From the NCBI GenBank assembly GCA_027382625.1, contig JAJKFJ010022889.1:124001-188000 (forward strand): 64,000 nt of DNA. The letters are read 5' to 3'. The position numbers and the translations under genes are program-made. The notes below the pieces were generated by a model. The model saw nothing but the letters and a program-made list of their open reading frames with translations. It ran no database searches and was not told the origin of the DNA. Positions 36,640 through 47,024 of this stretch are shown piece by piece. The DNA is from Tetmemena sp. SeJ-2015 (Eukaryota > Ciliophora > Spirotrichea > Sporadotrichida > Oxytrichidae). Numbering within the stretch: the stretch's first letter is position 1; each line of letters starts with the position of its first letter.

Positions 36640-37608
36640 GATAGTTACAGGAGTTCTGTTTGAGTAAATTAGAGATAGACTCGTGTAGTCATCCTCCAAA
36701 TCAGCCACTGTTTAAATCAGCTGGAAAAACAATATATAAGAAGAACATTCATATAATAACTAATGCATGTTAATAATGAATTAATTATTCAACATTTTCA
36801 ATTGGGGTGATACCACTGCCTCCTGCAATCATCCCCACTCTCTTAAACTTTCTCTTCTCAAGCTGCTGAGTCTCTTTGTTTCTAAGAAATCATTATAACA
36901 ATCAAATAAGGATAGGGTAGGTTGTAGTAAATACCTGATTTAGAAATTAGAGTAACCATCATACTGAATATCTCCTCCGATTCCAGTGATCTTCAAGACT
37001 CCCCCTTCCTGCATCTAGTCTATATACTGAGTAAATAGCCCCCCAGTCGGATGCTTGAAGTTCCTCAAGTACACCTTTATCAACAAATCCACATATCCGT
37101 TATCTATCACCTTAGACATTTAATTATCAACATTTTAGTGCTTAGTTTATAAATAATATTGAGAATTATGATTGGATGGTAGTATCGCTAGTACTTCTCA
37201 ACTTATCATCCATCACAAAACATTGCAATTTAAGACATATCTAGTTTCTCTATTCAGGATATCTGCTTCGAATTCCAAATACTGGCAAGTATCATGTCCA
37301 AGAATCATGCTTTGATCTGGTAGTGCAAATCTGTACACAAATGTGTCAGTCGCCAATTCTTCTTTCCCCATCAACTGAATCTTTAAAGGCTCTTTCAACT
37401 TCTTCACTATTAGAATATATCTATATTTCATTTATAATGACTATCCAAATTTAATAATGAACTAGTCTTCCATCAGGATTAACTTTCATGAATGTGTTGT
37501 TCTCATTGATTACCTTATGCTATTAGTGCACTAAACTAAAATAAAATACTTTGAAAATTGAATACCTCTTCTAGAACCTCCTCCCAAAATTTTCTTTAGA
37601 GCTTTCAT
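36634..37608 (-). CDS. NADH-cytochrome b5 reductase, N-terminal part (scrambled gene, segment A)
   Basis: From ATG 37608 the joined blocks read MKALKKILGGGSRR, KVINENNTFMKVNPDGRL, LKEPLKIQLMGKEELATDTF, VYRFALPDQSMILGHDTCQY (FAD domain), RYYHPMSKVIDNGYVDLLIK (FAD/pyrophosphate region), HPTGGLFTQYIDQMQEGG, RVGMIAGGSGITPI (NADH-binding Gly motif), QLIQTVADLEDDYTSLSLIY and SNRTPVTITY. It then stops at a repeat (ACTTAT) also found at the start of segment B, 2 kb away. Introns at 37531-37565 and 36882-36934 are resolved, as is an IES at 37121-37173 (pointer AAT). The enzyme passes electrons from NADH via FAD to cytochrome b5. The C-terminal NADH domain is missing here and lies at 38333-38640. Confidence 0.8.
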
Positions 37609-37849
37609 TATGGATTAATATTGCCAAAATAATTCTTATAAAAATGTGTAAAGTATATATAAATGGTTTAAAGAATAAATTAATGGCTTTAAGTTTATTA
37701 TTACAGAAATTTATAAAGTATACTCTTACAATTATCAGTATAAGTACACATCACAATATAACTAAGAAACATTCATGCATGGTTATTGCTGAGGACATAG
37801 TTTTTGAATATCTCTCTTTTCTCTGATTAAATGATAAAATATAGTCTGC

Positions 37850-38290
37850 AACATGTTTGAGCAGTTTATCTTTATGAGCTTAGGATGCTGAATTCATCTC
37901 TCTTCTCAGGTATTGCACACTAGCTGAATGAGTACTGCTGAGTTCACTTTCATATATTGCAAGCCAATTTTTCAATAAACTATAATTTACTTTTCTTAGC
38001 ATCTAACTCATTATAAACCACCTTGAAGAACTCAATCTGATCTTAAAGTTGCTTTTACATCTTTTAAATGTCCTCCAGCGCCATCTGCTTCTCTAAATCT
38101 ATTTTCTTGACTTGATCCTCATACTTATCCCGCAAAACTTCTAGATGTCTGCGTTCCTCCTCTTCTGCCTCTTTTTACAGCTGCACTTCAAACTATTTCA
38201 CTACAACATCGAGCTTTGCTTGTCTTATCTTCATCATTTCATTCTCTTAAACTTAGATCAAGATTATTATGGCAATTGCGATGGGAATAA
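37850..38290 (-). CDS. Coiled-coil MDSs interleaved with the scrambled reductase
   Basis: The block reads ENEMMKIRQAKLDVVVKQFE, EEEERRHLEVLRDKYEDQVK, LEKQMALEDIQKMQKQLQDQ, FFKVVYNELDAKK, then after an AT insert YLRREMNSASQAHKDKLLKH. It has strong heptads with no relation to the reductase. It lies between reductase segments B and A on the same strand, so MDSs of two genes alternate here. It is probably part of the coiled-coil gene whose other blocks continue below 36.45 kb. Confidence 0.55.
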
Positions 38291-38332
38291 ATAGTCAAGA
38301 AATAAACTTAGCACTTCTAAATGATAATTTTG

Positions 38333-38640
38333 TCACTGAAAAATGTAGTAGTTCTTGAAATTCATTTGCTTAAAGAGGGACTCTACCTCGCTCTTTAGGC
38401 TTTAATTACCGCACACTAGTACTATTGATTCCTCTAAATCTAAAGGCAAAACTTAGAGCTTTATTTCTACTTACTATCAGGAGGCATGAATGACTATATC
38501 ATCTAGGGGGTGATTCTTCCTGAGCCTTAGTTCCAATTTTCATCTGGGGATTGCACTATTGGGAAGTAGTAAAGCTTCCCCTACTTCTCATACTCTGTTA
38601 AATCCTCATCCAAGATTATGTCATACTAACAACCATAAGT
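38333..38640 (-). CDS. NADH-cytochrome b5 reductase, C-terminal part (scrambled gene, segment B)
   Basis: The frame reads GCQYDIILDEDLTEYEKQ, KLYYFPIVQSPDENWNQGSG, RITPQMIQSFMPPD, a 23 nt intron (38452-38474), LPLDLEESIVLVCGN (the CGxx NADH motif), FKQMNFKNYYIF and TGA at 38333-38335. This is the part missing from segment A. Joining segment A to B at the shared ACTTAT gives SLIYSNRTPVTITYGCQYD in frame, the expected reductase order. On the minus strand segment B precedes segment A, so the germline order is permuted. The usual CGPP is CGNQ here, a substitution at a normally conserved position. Confidence 0.78.
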
Positions 38641-38648
38641 TAATAAGT
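38635..38648. repeat. Scrambling pointer copy at start of segment B
   Basis: This is the partner of 36626-36639. The same 14 bp on the same strand, 2 kb apart, marks the MDS-MDS junction of the reductase gene. Confidence 0.7.
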
Positions 38649-38888
38649 TTACCATTTTTATTTTGATTGCAAATTTATTTGATGGAAGGGAATTAGAATA
38701 GGAAATGAACACATTGTACAACCATAGCAGACACAACTAACCGCATTCACTCAAATATGATAAACTAAGTCACTATTAAATGTCAATAAACATAAAAGTT
38801 AAACTATAAATAATAGTATTTTGTGTAGATTGCTTTGAATTTATAATTATAGAGAAATCAGATGGATATTGTTGTTGTTCCTATTCGC

Positions 38889-40421
38889 TCATTTATTGAA
38901 CTTGACAGCATACCAGGAAGGAACAAGTTGCTCTACGATGCCTGGGTTGTCCCTCATCTCGTCTATAACAAAATTATTAATGCCTGAATTTTTTCTTACC
39001 GGTAGTGAAGTTGAACATGTCGGGCAGAGGCATTCCATTTGGAAGTCTAGTGTTAGGGTCTCTCAATTCATCGAAGTAGCTGTCGAGCAAAGCCTCTAGT
39101 GGCCTGGGTCTCTTTGCGGGGTCATAAACCAACAAGCTAGCAACAAATCCTATTGCCTCCTTAGGAGTCTTAGAACGGAAAACCTTCTCCCAAGCCATGG
39201 GCTTGATCTGAGGGAATTTGTACTCCTTGTAATCGGGATTCATTACAATCATTTTTAACCACTTCTTCATATTACTTTTTCATGGCGAGTATTTATTCTT
39301 TGGAGGGAGTTCCCAAAACCTTGATAATTTCGACTAGCTAGTCAACTCCGCTTTCTCCTGGGAAAATGGGTCTGCCAAGCATGATCTCAGCAATAACGCA
39401 ACCCACTGACCACACATCAATTGCAGTGTTGTAGTTAGTGTTTCTAAAAATACACTAACACAGATAATAGATATAAATAGAGATTTCCGAAGATTAGCTC
39501 AGGAGCTCTATAATATCTAGAGCAGATGTAGGCAATATTAGGCTCTCCGGGCACAAGTTGTTTTGCGCTACCGAAATCGCAGAGCTTAAGAATGTGAGAA
39601 GTAGTGTCGACCAATACATTATGAGGCTTGATATCTCTGTGGCAAATACCCAAGGCGTGGATGTAAGCTAGGGAGCGCATCAACTGATAAGAGTAGAGCT
39701 TAACGAGGAGGGGCGGCACCATTTATTTCATCTTAAGGTAGGTTTTCATTACCTTGTTCAAGGTCTCTGGAATGTAATCCATCACCACGTTGAGGTACAC
39801 CTCATCAGGCTTCTCTCCATTGGTGTAGAAGGACTGGCGCATTTCGATGCAGTTGGGATGCTTGAGGACTTTGAGGATCTGTAGTTCTCGGTTCTTGTAT
39901 CTCTTGTCTGATTCATAGGTTACATTCAGTGAAATTAATAATACCTTAAAACACTTTCTTAATGGCTACGATTTCGCCAGTCTCTGCCACTTGAGCCTTG
40001 TAAACCACTCCGAACGTTCCGTTTCCAATAATTCTCTCCACATTGTAGGTCAGCGTTTTCTAAAACAAGGTCAGATTCTCAAAATTAGAGTTAACAGCCC
40101 AATGGGCTGAAAGTTGGTCGTTGCCAAATTTAGAGTTAAAAAATAAGTAAGGGGAGGATGGACATACCGGTTAAGCTCTGGGCTAGCTTTGAGATGACTG
40201 AGACTGTGACAGTGAACCCTAGGCCTGGAGCTGCTGCTGTCTACTCTTGTCCTGCAGATTCATGCTGTTCATTGAGTCTCCAATAGTTTTAGCTCCAGTC
40301 TGCTTGGGCTGATCCTTATTGTAAGGGTCCTACACAAATCATAATTCAATATAGCATTTTATATATATATGTGTGTATATGGATGATTCAGAGGGAGGGA
40401 TGGCGAGGGGGGACCTACCAT
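38889..40421 (-). CDS. Glycogen synthase kinase 3 (GSK3/shaggy) family Ser/Thr kinase
   Basis: This is a complete gene. After removing four introns and two IESs, 393 codons (392 residues plus stop) stay in frame, normal for GSK3. Motifs in order: [18 protein letters not shown] (Gly loop), EIVAIKKVF (Lys), [63 protein letters not shown] (activation-loop Tyr), [59 protein letters not shown] and [13 protein letters not shown] [18 protein letters not shown]. The tail is [20 protein letters not shown], with TGA at 38889. The N-terminal extension is Gln/Ser-rich. The first intron falls directly after the start ATG (40419-40421). GSK3 acts in Wnt/glycogen-type signalling in animals; the ciliate role is not known from sequence. 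Confidence 0.93.
38963..38999 (-). other. GSK3 intron 4 (37 nt)
   Basis: It starts GTAAGA and ends TTATAG. Splicing gives [18 protein letters not shown], the family-typical end. Confidence 0.85.
39244..39283. other. IES (40 bp) in GSK3, pointer ATGAA (minus strand)
   Basis: TTCAT lies at 39239-39243 and 39279-39283. Excision joins QILAM to [13 protein letters not shown] in frame. Confidence 0.9.
39445..39487. other. IES (43 bp) in GSK3, pointer GAAA (minus strand)
   Basis: TTTC lies at 39441-39444 and 39484-39487. Excision joins APELIFG to [12 protein letters not shown] in frame. There is no GT..AG option that works. Confidence 0.92.
39908..39944 (-). other. GSK3 intron 3 (37 nt)
   Basis: It starts GTATTA and ends ATCAG. 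Splicing joins KKVFQ to [10 protein letters not shown]. Confidence 0.85.
40060..40167 (-). other. GSK3 intron 2 (108 nt)
   Basis: It starts GTATGT and ends TTTTAG. Splicing joins SQPRAQP to [14 protein letters not shown]. Confidence 0.8.
40330..40418 (-). other. GSK3 intron 1 (89 nt), directly after the ATG
   Basis: It starts GTAGGT and ends TGTGTAG, beginning immediately after ATG 40419-40421. Splicing gives [15 protein letters not shown]. Without it the upstream frame has no better start. Confidence 0.6.
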
Positions 40422-40539
40422 TATATTATTAGAATTAAAAATTTATTACAACGAGTGCGAGGTTAGGCCTCTTACATTTAAATAAGATTCAAATAATTTA
40501 ACCAGCTCACTCATTAACTCACTCCCTCTTAATCTCACA

Positions 40540-40975
40540 ATCTAAATTATCGACTTTAATAAAGTATAAATTCACCTATTCTTCATCGAAGAGGACCTTT
40601 GGATGATAAATTTAACTTTTATAATACTAAATCAATAAATACATCTATAATATATTATTTTAGTAATGGATAACTCTTAAACTCCTTAGAAACAGGAAGC
40701 TACTGATACTCAATAGAATAATTAGGGGCCTTCACAAATGACATACTTAAAATATGCAAAAATATAGATTAAAATTCTTAAATTTATTGAAACATACTCA
40801 CAAGCAGCTCAAATGCATTCATTAGCAAATATGGGTTAAGTATAACAAAGTTTCTCAGCTTCTCATGGTCCATTCCAGCCGCAGAACCATCTCATGCCAG
40901 AACTAAATCTAAATACAATTATCTGCATTTATTTCAAAATCCATTGCCTTATCAAGCCAATCAGAGTGGCATATA
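40540..40975 (-). CDS. Small hypothetical protein
   Basis: Blocks read MDFEINADN (near 40945), GMDHEKLRNFVILNPYLL then MNAFELL (about 40800-40880), a probable intron beginning GTGAGTATG, and SFVKAPNYSIEYQQLPVSK then EFKSYPLLK (about 40660-40745). The last part near 40580 may read EFIL. It is probably under 120 residues. No domain is recognised. It is divergently oriented to the Cys-rich gene starting at 40998. Confidence 0.4.
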
Positions 40976-40997
40976 AGGTATTTATAACAAATAAAGC

Positions 40998-42178
40998 ATG
41001 AATGCAGCGCAATAGTAATACTCTTATCAGTAGCAGGGCATCCCACTTAACTAGGTAAGAATCAACTTCTTCACCACATTTTATAATTTGGCTATGTGTA
41101 GGTAGATGCCTAAATTAATAAGCAGACTACTAAAAATGCAGAGGAGCATTTGAGTGACTTCTCTGACTCGTCGGATGATTCTCAAGTGCCTCCTGATCAA
41201 TAAGTTTTGGGCAAAAGAAAGCGCAAAGAGAGTCTTATTCTCATATTTTTACAAGAATAATCTCAGATCTTATATTATGATTTTGAGCCTGGACAATCAA
41301 CGATCCTAACGCCAAAACGTTGGAGTCTACGATGCAGAAACCGGGAATCAAAGAAGAAAAGTGAGCAATCAGAGTGACGAGAAGCAACTATTCCACGGCA
41401 ATTAGGTCGCTCCAAACAATGGCAACTTCTTGCTACCTAATCAGCATGAACATTAAGAGCATATGGGACATGGATAAGATCTAAATGAAGTACCTCATCA
41501 TTTGATAGCAGCTAGTCAATAGGTAGATGATGGAGGCATCGATCTGGACTTAAGTGAGCAGGTGAAATTCATCATGAAGAATGGTTGCTGCAGGGAGTGC
41601 ATGAAGGCATTCTCAAAAACCGGCAAGGTAATTTGTGCCTAAGATTTATTCCTTTCATAAAGCTATCATCTCATATTCTTAAAATTGTTATATAGTCATG
41701 TCTTTGTCAAGTGCCACGGTTGTAACGAAGGGCTACTCTCCCCTCAAACGGATGCAAATACTGCAGTTGCAAGGGATGTAATCCAATTGACATTAGAAGG
41801 GACAAAAGATAGGAAATCAAAAACAAGCTCAAGAAAGATATCGTTCATCATATCTAATTTCTTAATAAAGTGAAAGAGGGGAAATTCTCCTCAAAGAGAC
41901 AAAGATTATTAGATTCAGATGATGAGGAACTTTAGCTCGGCAACGAATATGATGAGTGGAATAAATCTAAGTTAGAGGTGCATCAGATATTTCAGACTCT
42001 CACTCAAATAAACACATTTGTCCTGGGTCTTGGAGTCCCAGCAAGAATTCCAAGCTACATTTTAGGCAGACAAATGGACTCCTCTATTCCCAAAATGTAA
42101 CAGGCTCCTCATTCCTAAGGCTAGTCAACCTTAATTAATAATATTCAAGAGTAACCTCCATATCAACCTCAACATTGA
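40998..42178 (+). CDS. Cys-rich zinc-binding-type protein
   Basis: From ATG 40998 (MNAAQQQYSYQQQGIPLNQ), intron 41055-41101, then an acidic Ser region followed by a basic nuclear-localisation-like stretch (EEHLSDFSDSSDDSQ, LGKRKRKE). The middle is Asn/Gln/His-rich. A cysteine cluster follows: NGCCRECMKAFSKTGKSCLC, then LPSNGCKYCSCKGCNP, across intron 41628-41695. The tail is basic then acidic (IRRDKRQEIKNKLKKDI, LLDSDDEELQLGNEYDEW), ending at TGA 42176-42178. The CxxC and CxCxxC spacing suggests zinc binding, as in CXC-like domains, and the acidic and KRKR regions suggest a nuclear protein. Exact family is not recognised. An IES or intron around 41236-41275 must be removed; its exact edges (perhaps pointer AG) are uncertain. 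Confidence 0.65.
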
Positions 42179-42199
42179 AAGGTAATCATAAGTTATTAT

Positions 42200-43470
42200 G
42201 ACCACAATCTCTTTTCATTTATTTTGAAGGTACTCGATTTCTGAAGTTTAGAGAATCAAATTTGCTGAAATTTAATTCTATTTTAATTCCATCTCAATAT
42301 ATTTACAAGAATTTCAAATTAAAGATAATTATATATTCTTTATTAGTTATGAATCATAAATTTCTTACACTAAAATTCAAGCCGGATCCAAGTTTCAGAT
42401 CCCTATCGTTTGACATTTTTAATTGAATAAAACAAAAAGACTTATCGACACATGTATGACTCTTTATAAAATTTTATTATTTCTCACAATATTAACTTAC
42501 TTCTTCTGCACTAATGCCATTTAAATTATTAACTTGAACTTCCATTAATTTTATTTAAAAATGCGATTAAAAATTTTAAATTTAGTTTTCTATTTTTTCT
42601 ATAGGAGGAATGTAACGTTTATTTGTAAATTAGAGACTAAATCAGGATTAATAGAGGATATTAGATAGTAGATGAGTTAGTCAGATAGTGACTTTTAATA
42701 GAAAGTCCTCTACCAAATAGGCCTAATTGAAGGCGCGAAGATAATCAAGATATATGGCGTCATCGATTTCTTTTTTTAGGGAACAAATATATGACTTAAC
42801 TTATTTTTAGAATTAACTCTTACTAGGCAAACCAGCTAACATATTTTTATTTCTTAAGCTCGAGCTCGCACTCTAAACAAACAGCTAAATAAAATATTTA
42901 TTTAAAATGCCAATTTACTATCATTTAAATCAATTTTATAAAAGAAAAGATATATATTTTGTAAAAATAATTAAATTTCACTTTCATAATGTTACTTTGT
43001 TTTAAATTTGGATGATTCAATTATTTTAGATCTAAGATATTTTTTTAGATTTCTAACTACAATAAAATTTTGATTGTCATTGTTTAACATGAAATTCAGA
43101 GAGATTTAATATGATTTAAAGCTACTCGAGGTTGCTGAAGATAAAGAATGAGCTCTATTGCAGTAGCCCTTAGATATATTAACTGTTTTATTATTCCTAA
43201 AATAAATTCAAATCTACATAGTAAAATATATCTCTTATAATGAAAATGTTTAAAATAACAAAATCTTCTCTTGAATTATATATTTTAAATAGTATTTTTA
43301 AAATCATGTGAATGATATTTATTTTGAGAATGTCAAGAGAGGGGGTTTGTCAAATAAACATCCATCTCAAATGGTGGCTCTGTTTAATAATGCAAATAAT
43401 ATATCATTCAAGTAATTTACTGTATAGGAGAACTACCAACTATAAATCAATATACACTTATAAATGATTG
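42200..43470. other. AT-rich intergenic DNA
   Basis: No gene or repeat is recognised here. Confidence 0.5.
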
Positions 43471-43475
43471 GGTCT

Positions 43476-44765
43476 TCAGACGCGAGGAAGAGCCTTGAGT
43501 TGAGCGAAGGTCTTCTTGGTGAAGATGGACTGAGCCAACATTCCTGAAGGGAATTCAAATATAATTTTAAGGAATGGATGGATGTCGCAGTCAGTTATCT
43601 TACACCAGATCTCCTCTCTATTGGAGCTGCTTCTAAGATAGCTCTCAGCAGCAAAGAGATCATTCACGTCGCAAAATCATCTGCTTAATCTTTTAAGAAC
43701 TATTTGATATTTAAATAAGCAAGTGTTAAGGTTGAGCATGTCAAAAAGATTCAAGACTGCTTCGAAGATCCAAACTTAAAATTTGTAAATTTAAAAATGT
43801 AATGAAATTATAAAACCTCATCAGCGTACATCTCTTTAGGAAGGCAGTTAGCAGCATTAGCGATGTACTGGAGTGAGAACATGTATTGCTCTGGATTAAA
43901 AAATATTCACTATACTGTTTTTGTAGCAATTATTTGGGATAAACTTTCTCTTCACAGCCTGGGAAGTATGTTTGGTTTTGTTGGGTGTCATTGGTATAGT
44001 TGGAGGAAAGTCCAGTGCACATATCAATGTTGTATTAGTCAATCTACTGCTCGTAGCTTTCGTAAACTTCGTAGGCCTCATAAATGGCTTCGTAATTTTC
44101 GTACCTGTCTTCGTTGTTATCGAACCTGCTTTCATAGTTGTCATACATATCCTCGTAGCTGTCATACAAGCCTTCGTAATCATCGTAGTAATAATGCGCA
44201 ATGCATCATTATTCAATGAGAGAATCATCTTCGGATTAATTTGAGTAATACATGCTAGAGTTGAAGTCGTCGGAATCATTGTAGTAGCTAGGGTAAGATC
44301 CATTACCTGAGTCATAATATGGGTAATAGCTGTAGTTTGTCTACGAGGGGTAGTAATAGTTTGTGGGATCGTATGAGTTCATGTAGTTGTTGGTGGGATA
44401 TGAGTTCATGTAGTTGTTGGTGGGCTGGTATGAGTTCATGTAGTTGTTTGTGGGGTCGTATGAGTTCATGTAATTGTTGGTGGGCTAGTATGAGTTCATG
44501 TAGTTGTTGGTGGGGTCGTACGATGTCATGTAGCTGTATGAGTTCATAGAGTTGCCAGTGCTCATGGGGTTGCCAGTGTTCATTGAACTGTAGGTGTTCA
44601 TGGATGAGTAGCTGTTTCCCATTGAGTTGCCCATTGAGTTTCCCATAGGAGGATAGCTATTTCCCATGCCACTTGAAGGCATTCCGTTCATGTCATTTCC
44701 ATAGCTGTAAAGATTAAGATATTGATCTAAACTTACTAGGAAGAGTAATTTTAACTATTTAAACT
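43476..44765 (-). CDS. Tyr/Asn/Asp-rich repeat protein, probably secreted or surface
   Basis: Blocks in minus-strand order: NYSSYYGNDMNGMPSSGMGN (across intron 44705-44736), Met/Asn/Ser-rich MGNSMGNSMGNSYSSMN, 5-6 copies of YDPTNNYMNSY or QPTNNYMNSY (DNA repeat 44361-44550), Tyr/Asp repeats (YEGLYDSYEDMYDNYESRFD), then TGLSSNYTNDTQQNQTYFP, GCEE..QYMFSLQYIANAANCL, PKEMYADE, VLNLFDMLN, and FCDVNDLFAAESYLRSSSN, EEIWCKITDCDIHPFLKII, ending PRV and TGA at 43476. At least five cysteines are in the C-terminal half. Frame changes near 44210, 43900, 43810 and 43700 mark IESs. The start was not found. A signal-peptide MDS at 49.56-49.65 kb could in principle be its first MDS but more likely belongs to another gene. 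Confidence 0.55.
44361..44550 (-). repeat. Tandem ~30-36 bp coding repeat
   Basis: Five to six direct copies of a unit encoding PTNNYMNSY with YD or Q spacers. Small differences between copies are mostly silent. Confidence 0.85.
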
Positions 44766-44769
44766 CCCC

Positions 44770-47024
44770 TTAAAAAGTAAATTAAATCAATCATCTCAGA
44801 AGTAGTTACAATTAAATAAGGATACCCAATTTCAAATTTAGTTAGAAGTACGAGTGAGTTACAAATAACTTTTAAAATGTAATGATTTTCTATGAAGATT
44901 ATAAGATTTCAAATCAATTTTATTCCACAAGAGACAATATGGTTATAATTACCATGCTAAGGAACTTTTTATTGACGAGGAAAAGTATTTGTATTCTACA
45001 AATTTCTTGAACTTGAGACTTTTTAACTCATTTTTTATTTTGTTTTAGAATTAAGTTTTCCTACTTTCTTTATAGTTTTTAGCAATTTATGCAATTTTAT
45101 ACCTACGAGATTTAGACACTAAAATGGGAAAGAAATAAGACTTAGAAATTGGCTATTTAAGTTAACTTAATGATAAAGGCAGTTTTATTCTTTATTTAAA
45201 TTTTTGGTAACGCCATTATAATTGATTTATAAAAAAAATTAATTATAAAAATGAGAGCGACCTTTGATTTGAGCTCTGTTGACTTGTCCGAAGATTTGGT
45301 TGGGCTCATTAAATTATTTATACTATATAATTAACTCACTTTGTCCGGTGACTGGGGGAAGGTGAACTATAAAAATATATATGATTTGTTTAGTTACAAA
45401 TTAATTTAATATAAGTAGATTTTTATAGGATTAGTGAATTATAAGAAAAAATACGTTTTGATGATCGTCATATTAAATAAAATACAAAATGCACAGTGCC
45501 AACTATTTAAAGCATATATCAATTTCTATGTAATTAAACTAGGCCTGCGCTTTCATTTTAATAAGACAAAGAGAGAAATTTTATTAATTATTATATGAAA
45601 TAATTGTGTAGAATTTTAACTTAATTAAAGTCTTTTGTAATTCACAAATAACTTCAGTCTTTCAAAGTCTAATCCATTTTACTTTTAAATATTACTCCTT
45701 GTTCTCTTTGAATAGATGTTAAATAATCCATTTTGAATTGAGTAATTCACAAATAGCATTTAAGTTTCCATCTAGTATAAGACAATCATATTTTTAATAT
45801 TTTTCGAGAATTATGAATAACACTTTATCATTAATTAGAAGTAAGATAAATAGCAAAAAGGTTTTTTTCCTCTTTTTCATAAAGATTCATGAATCATTAT
45901 AGTGATGAGAGAGATTTTAAAATTATCATTCTGCTATTATGTAATTTAACTATAATAAAACTAATTTTCATTTATTAAATCACTGTTTCTGATCACTTAA
46001 AATAGTTAAAAACGCTCTGGAATTAATTAATTGACCTTCAAATTTTATCTAATATATATATAATTTGAATATATAAGTTAGATTTTTTTAAATTATTTTC
46101 CACTTATTTTTATGGATTCTTAAATTTAGTATAAATAATTTGAGAATGAAACAATATTATTCCAATATTTGAAATTAGAGAATATTTATTAGATTAGATG
46201 ATTTATTCTTGATAAGACTTTGTAAAATTGTATTTAAATGCAAAAATATAGTCTCCTAAGATCATTAATTGAACTATTAAATATTACTGTAACTTTAAAG
46301 TATAAATGTGAGCTATGCTTCTTAATTGGAATTTATATTTTTGAATTTAATTACAACAAATTTAAGTATAAATGCACCTGATAATCTTTGTTGGATTATA
46401 TATAAGAAAAAAACTTATTACTAATTTTCTCCTAATGATTTAATTATAATTTATAACTTATTAAGTCCACAAATTCTTTTATTTTTATTAGAACTACGTT
46501 GTTGAGTAGTTCAGTGAGGCCCTGAGAGTTGTCTGAGGAGCCACTATTAAAAAAAAGATTTTAACTTAATTAAAAAGATAAAAACTATTGCCAAAGAATC
46601 AAAATAATTTACATAAGTGAAATTTGAATTAAGAATCCGCCTTGCTATTTGAAAAGTTAATAAAAGATTCTCCATATTAAATATGTGACTTATTTACTTT
46701 TCATTTTGAAATTCTACTAAATTTATAAGTAAATTACGAATTTATAGAGAACCTTAGAATGAGGAAGATTAATATACTTTAAAGACTCGAAGTGAACTGA
46801 ATCTTAATAGAACGGTATCTTGACTGCTATTGTGTGGCATTCCAATATCAGCAGGCTTTACTAACTTTTTTTTTAAAAAATTTAATCATCGAAGATAAAA
46901 GTTTTAATATTTGATTTTTAAGCTTTAATTTAAATTAAAAAAATTTTATAATATTGCTTATTGAAAATAAAATTTTAAAATTGTAATAGGAAAAACTAAC
47001 TTTAAGCTAGAATTATATTAAAAC
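44770..47024. other. Long AT-rich DNA
   Basis: No convincing gene. A short frame near 45251 (ATG ... SVDLSEDLVGLIK) is isolated and probably chance. Confidence 0.45.

Noticed and set aside
39238..39290. GT..AG intron instead of an IES in GSK3
   Set aside because: No GT..AG pair restores the frame. The ATGAA direct repeat does so exactly.
42400..42540. Telomere-like C4A4/G4T4 repeats marking a chromosome end
   Set aside because: No run of the hypotrich telomere repeat occurs here or elsewhere in the window; the only long G/C runs are the MITE tips.
43863..44549. Cys/His/Arg-rich plus-strand ORFs opposite the repeat protein
   Set aside because: They are shadows of the Tyr/Asn/Asp-rich minus-strand gene, whose repeats give artificial repeats on the other strand.
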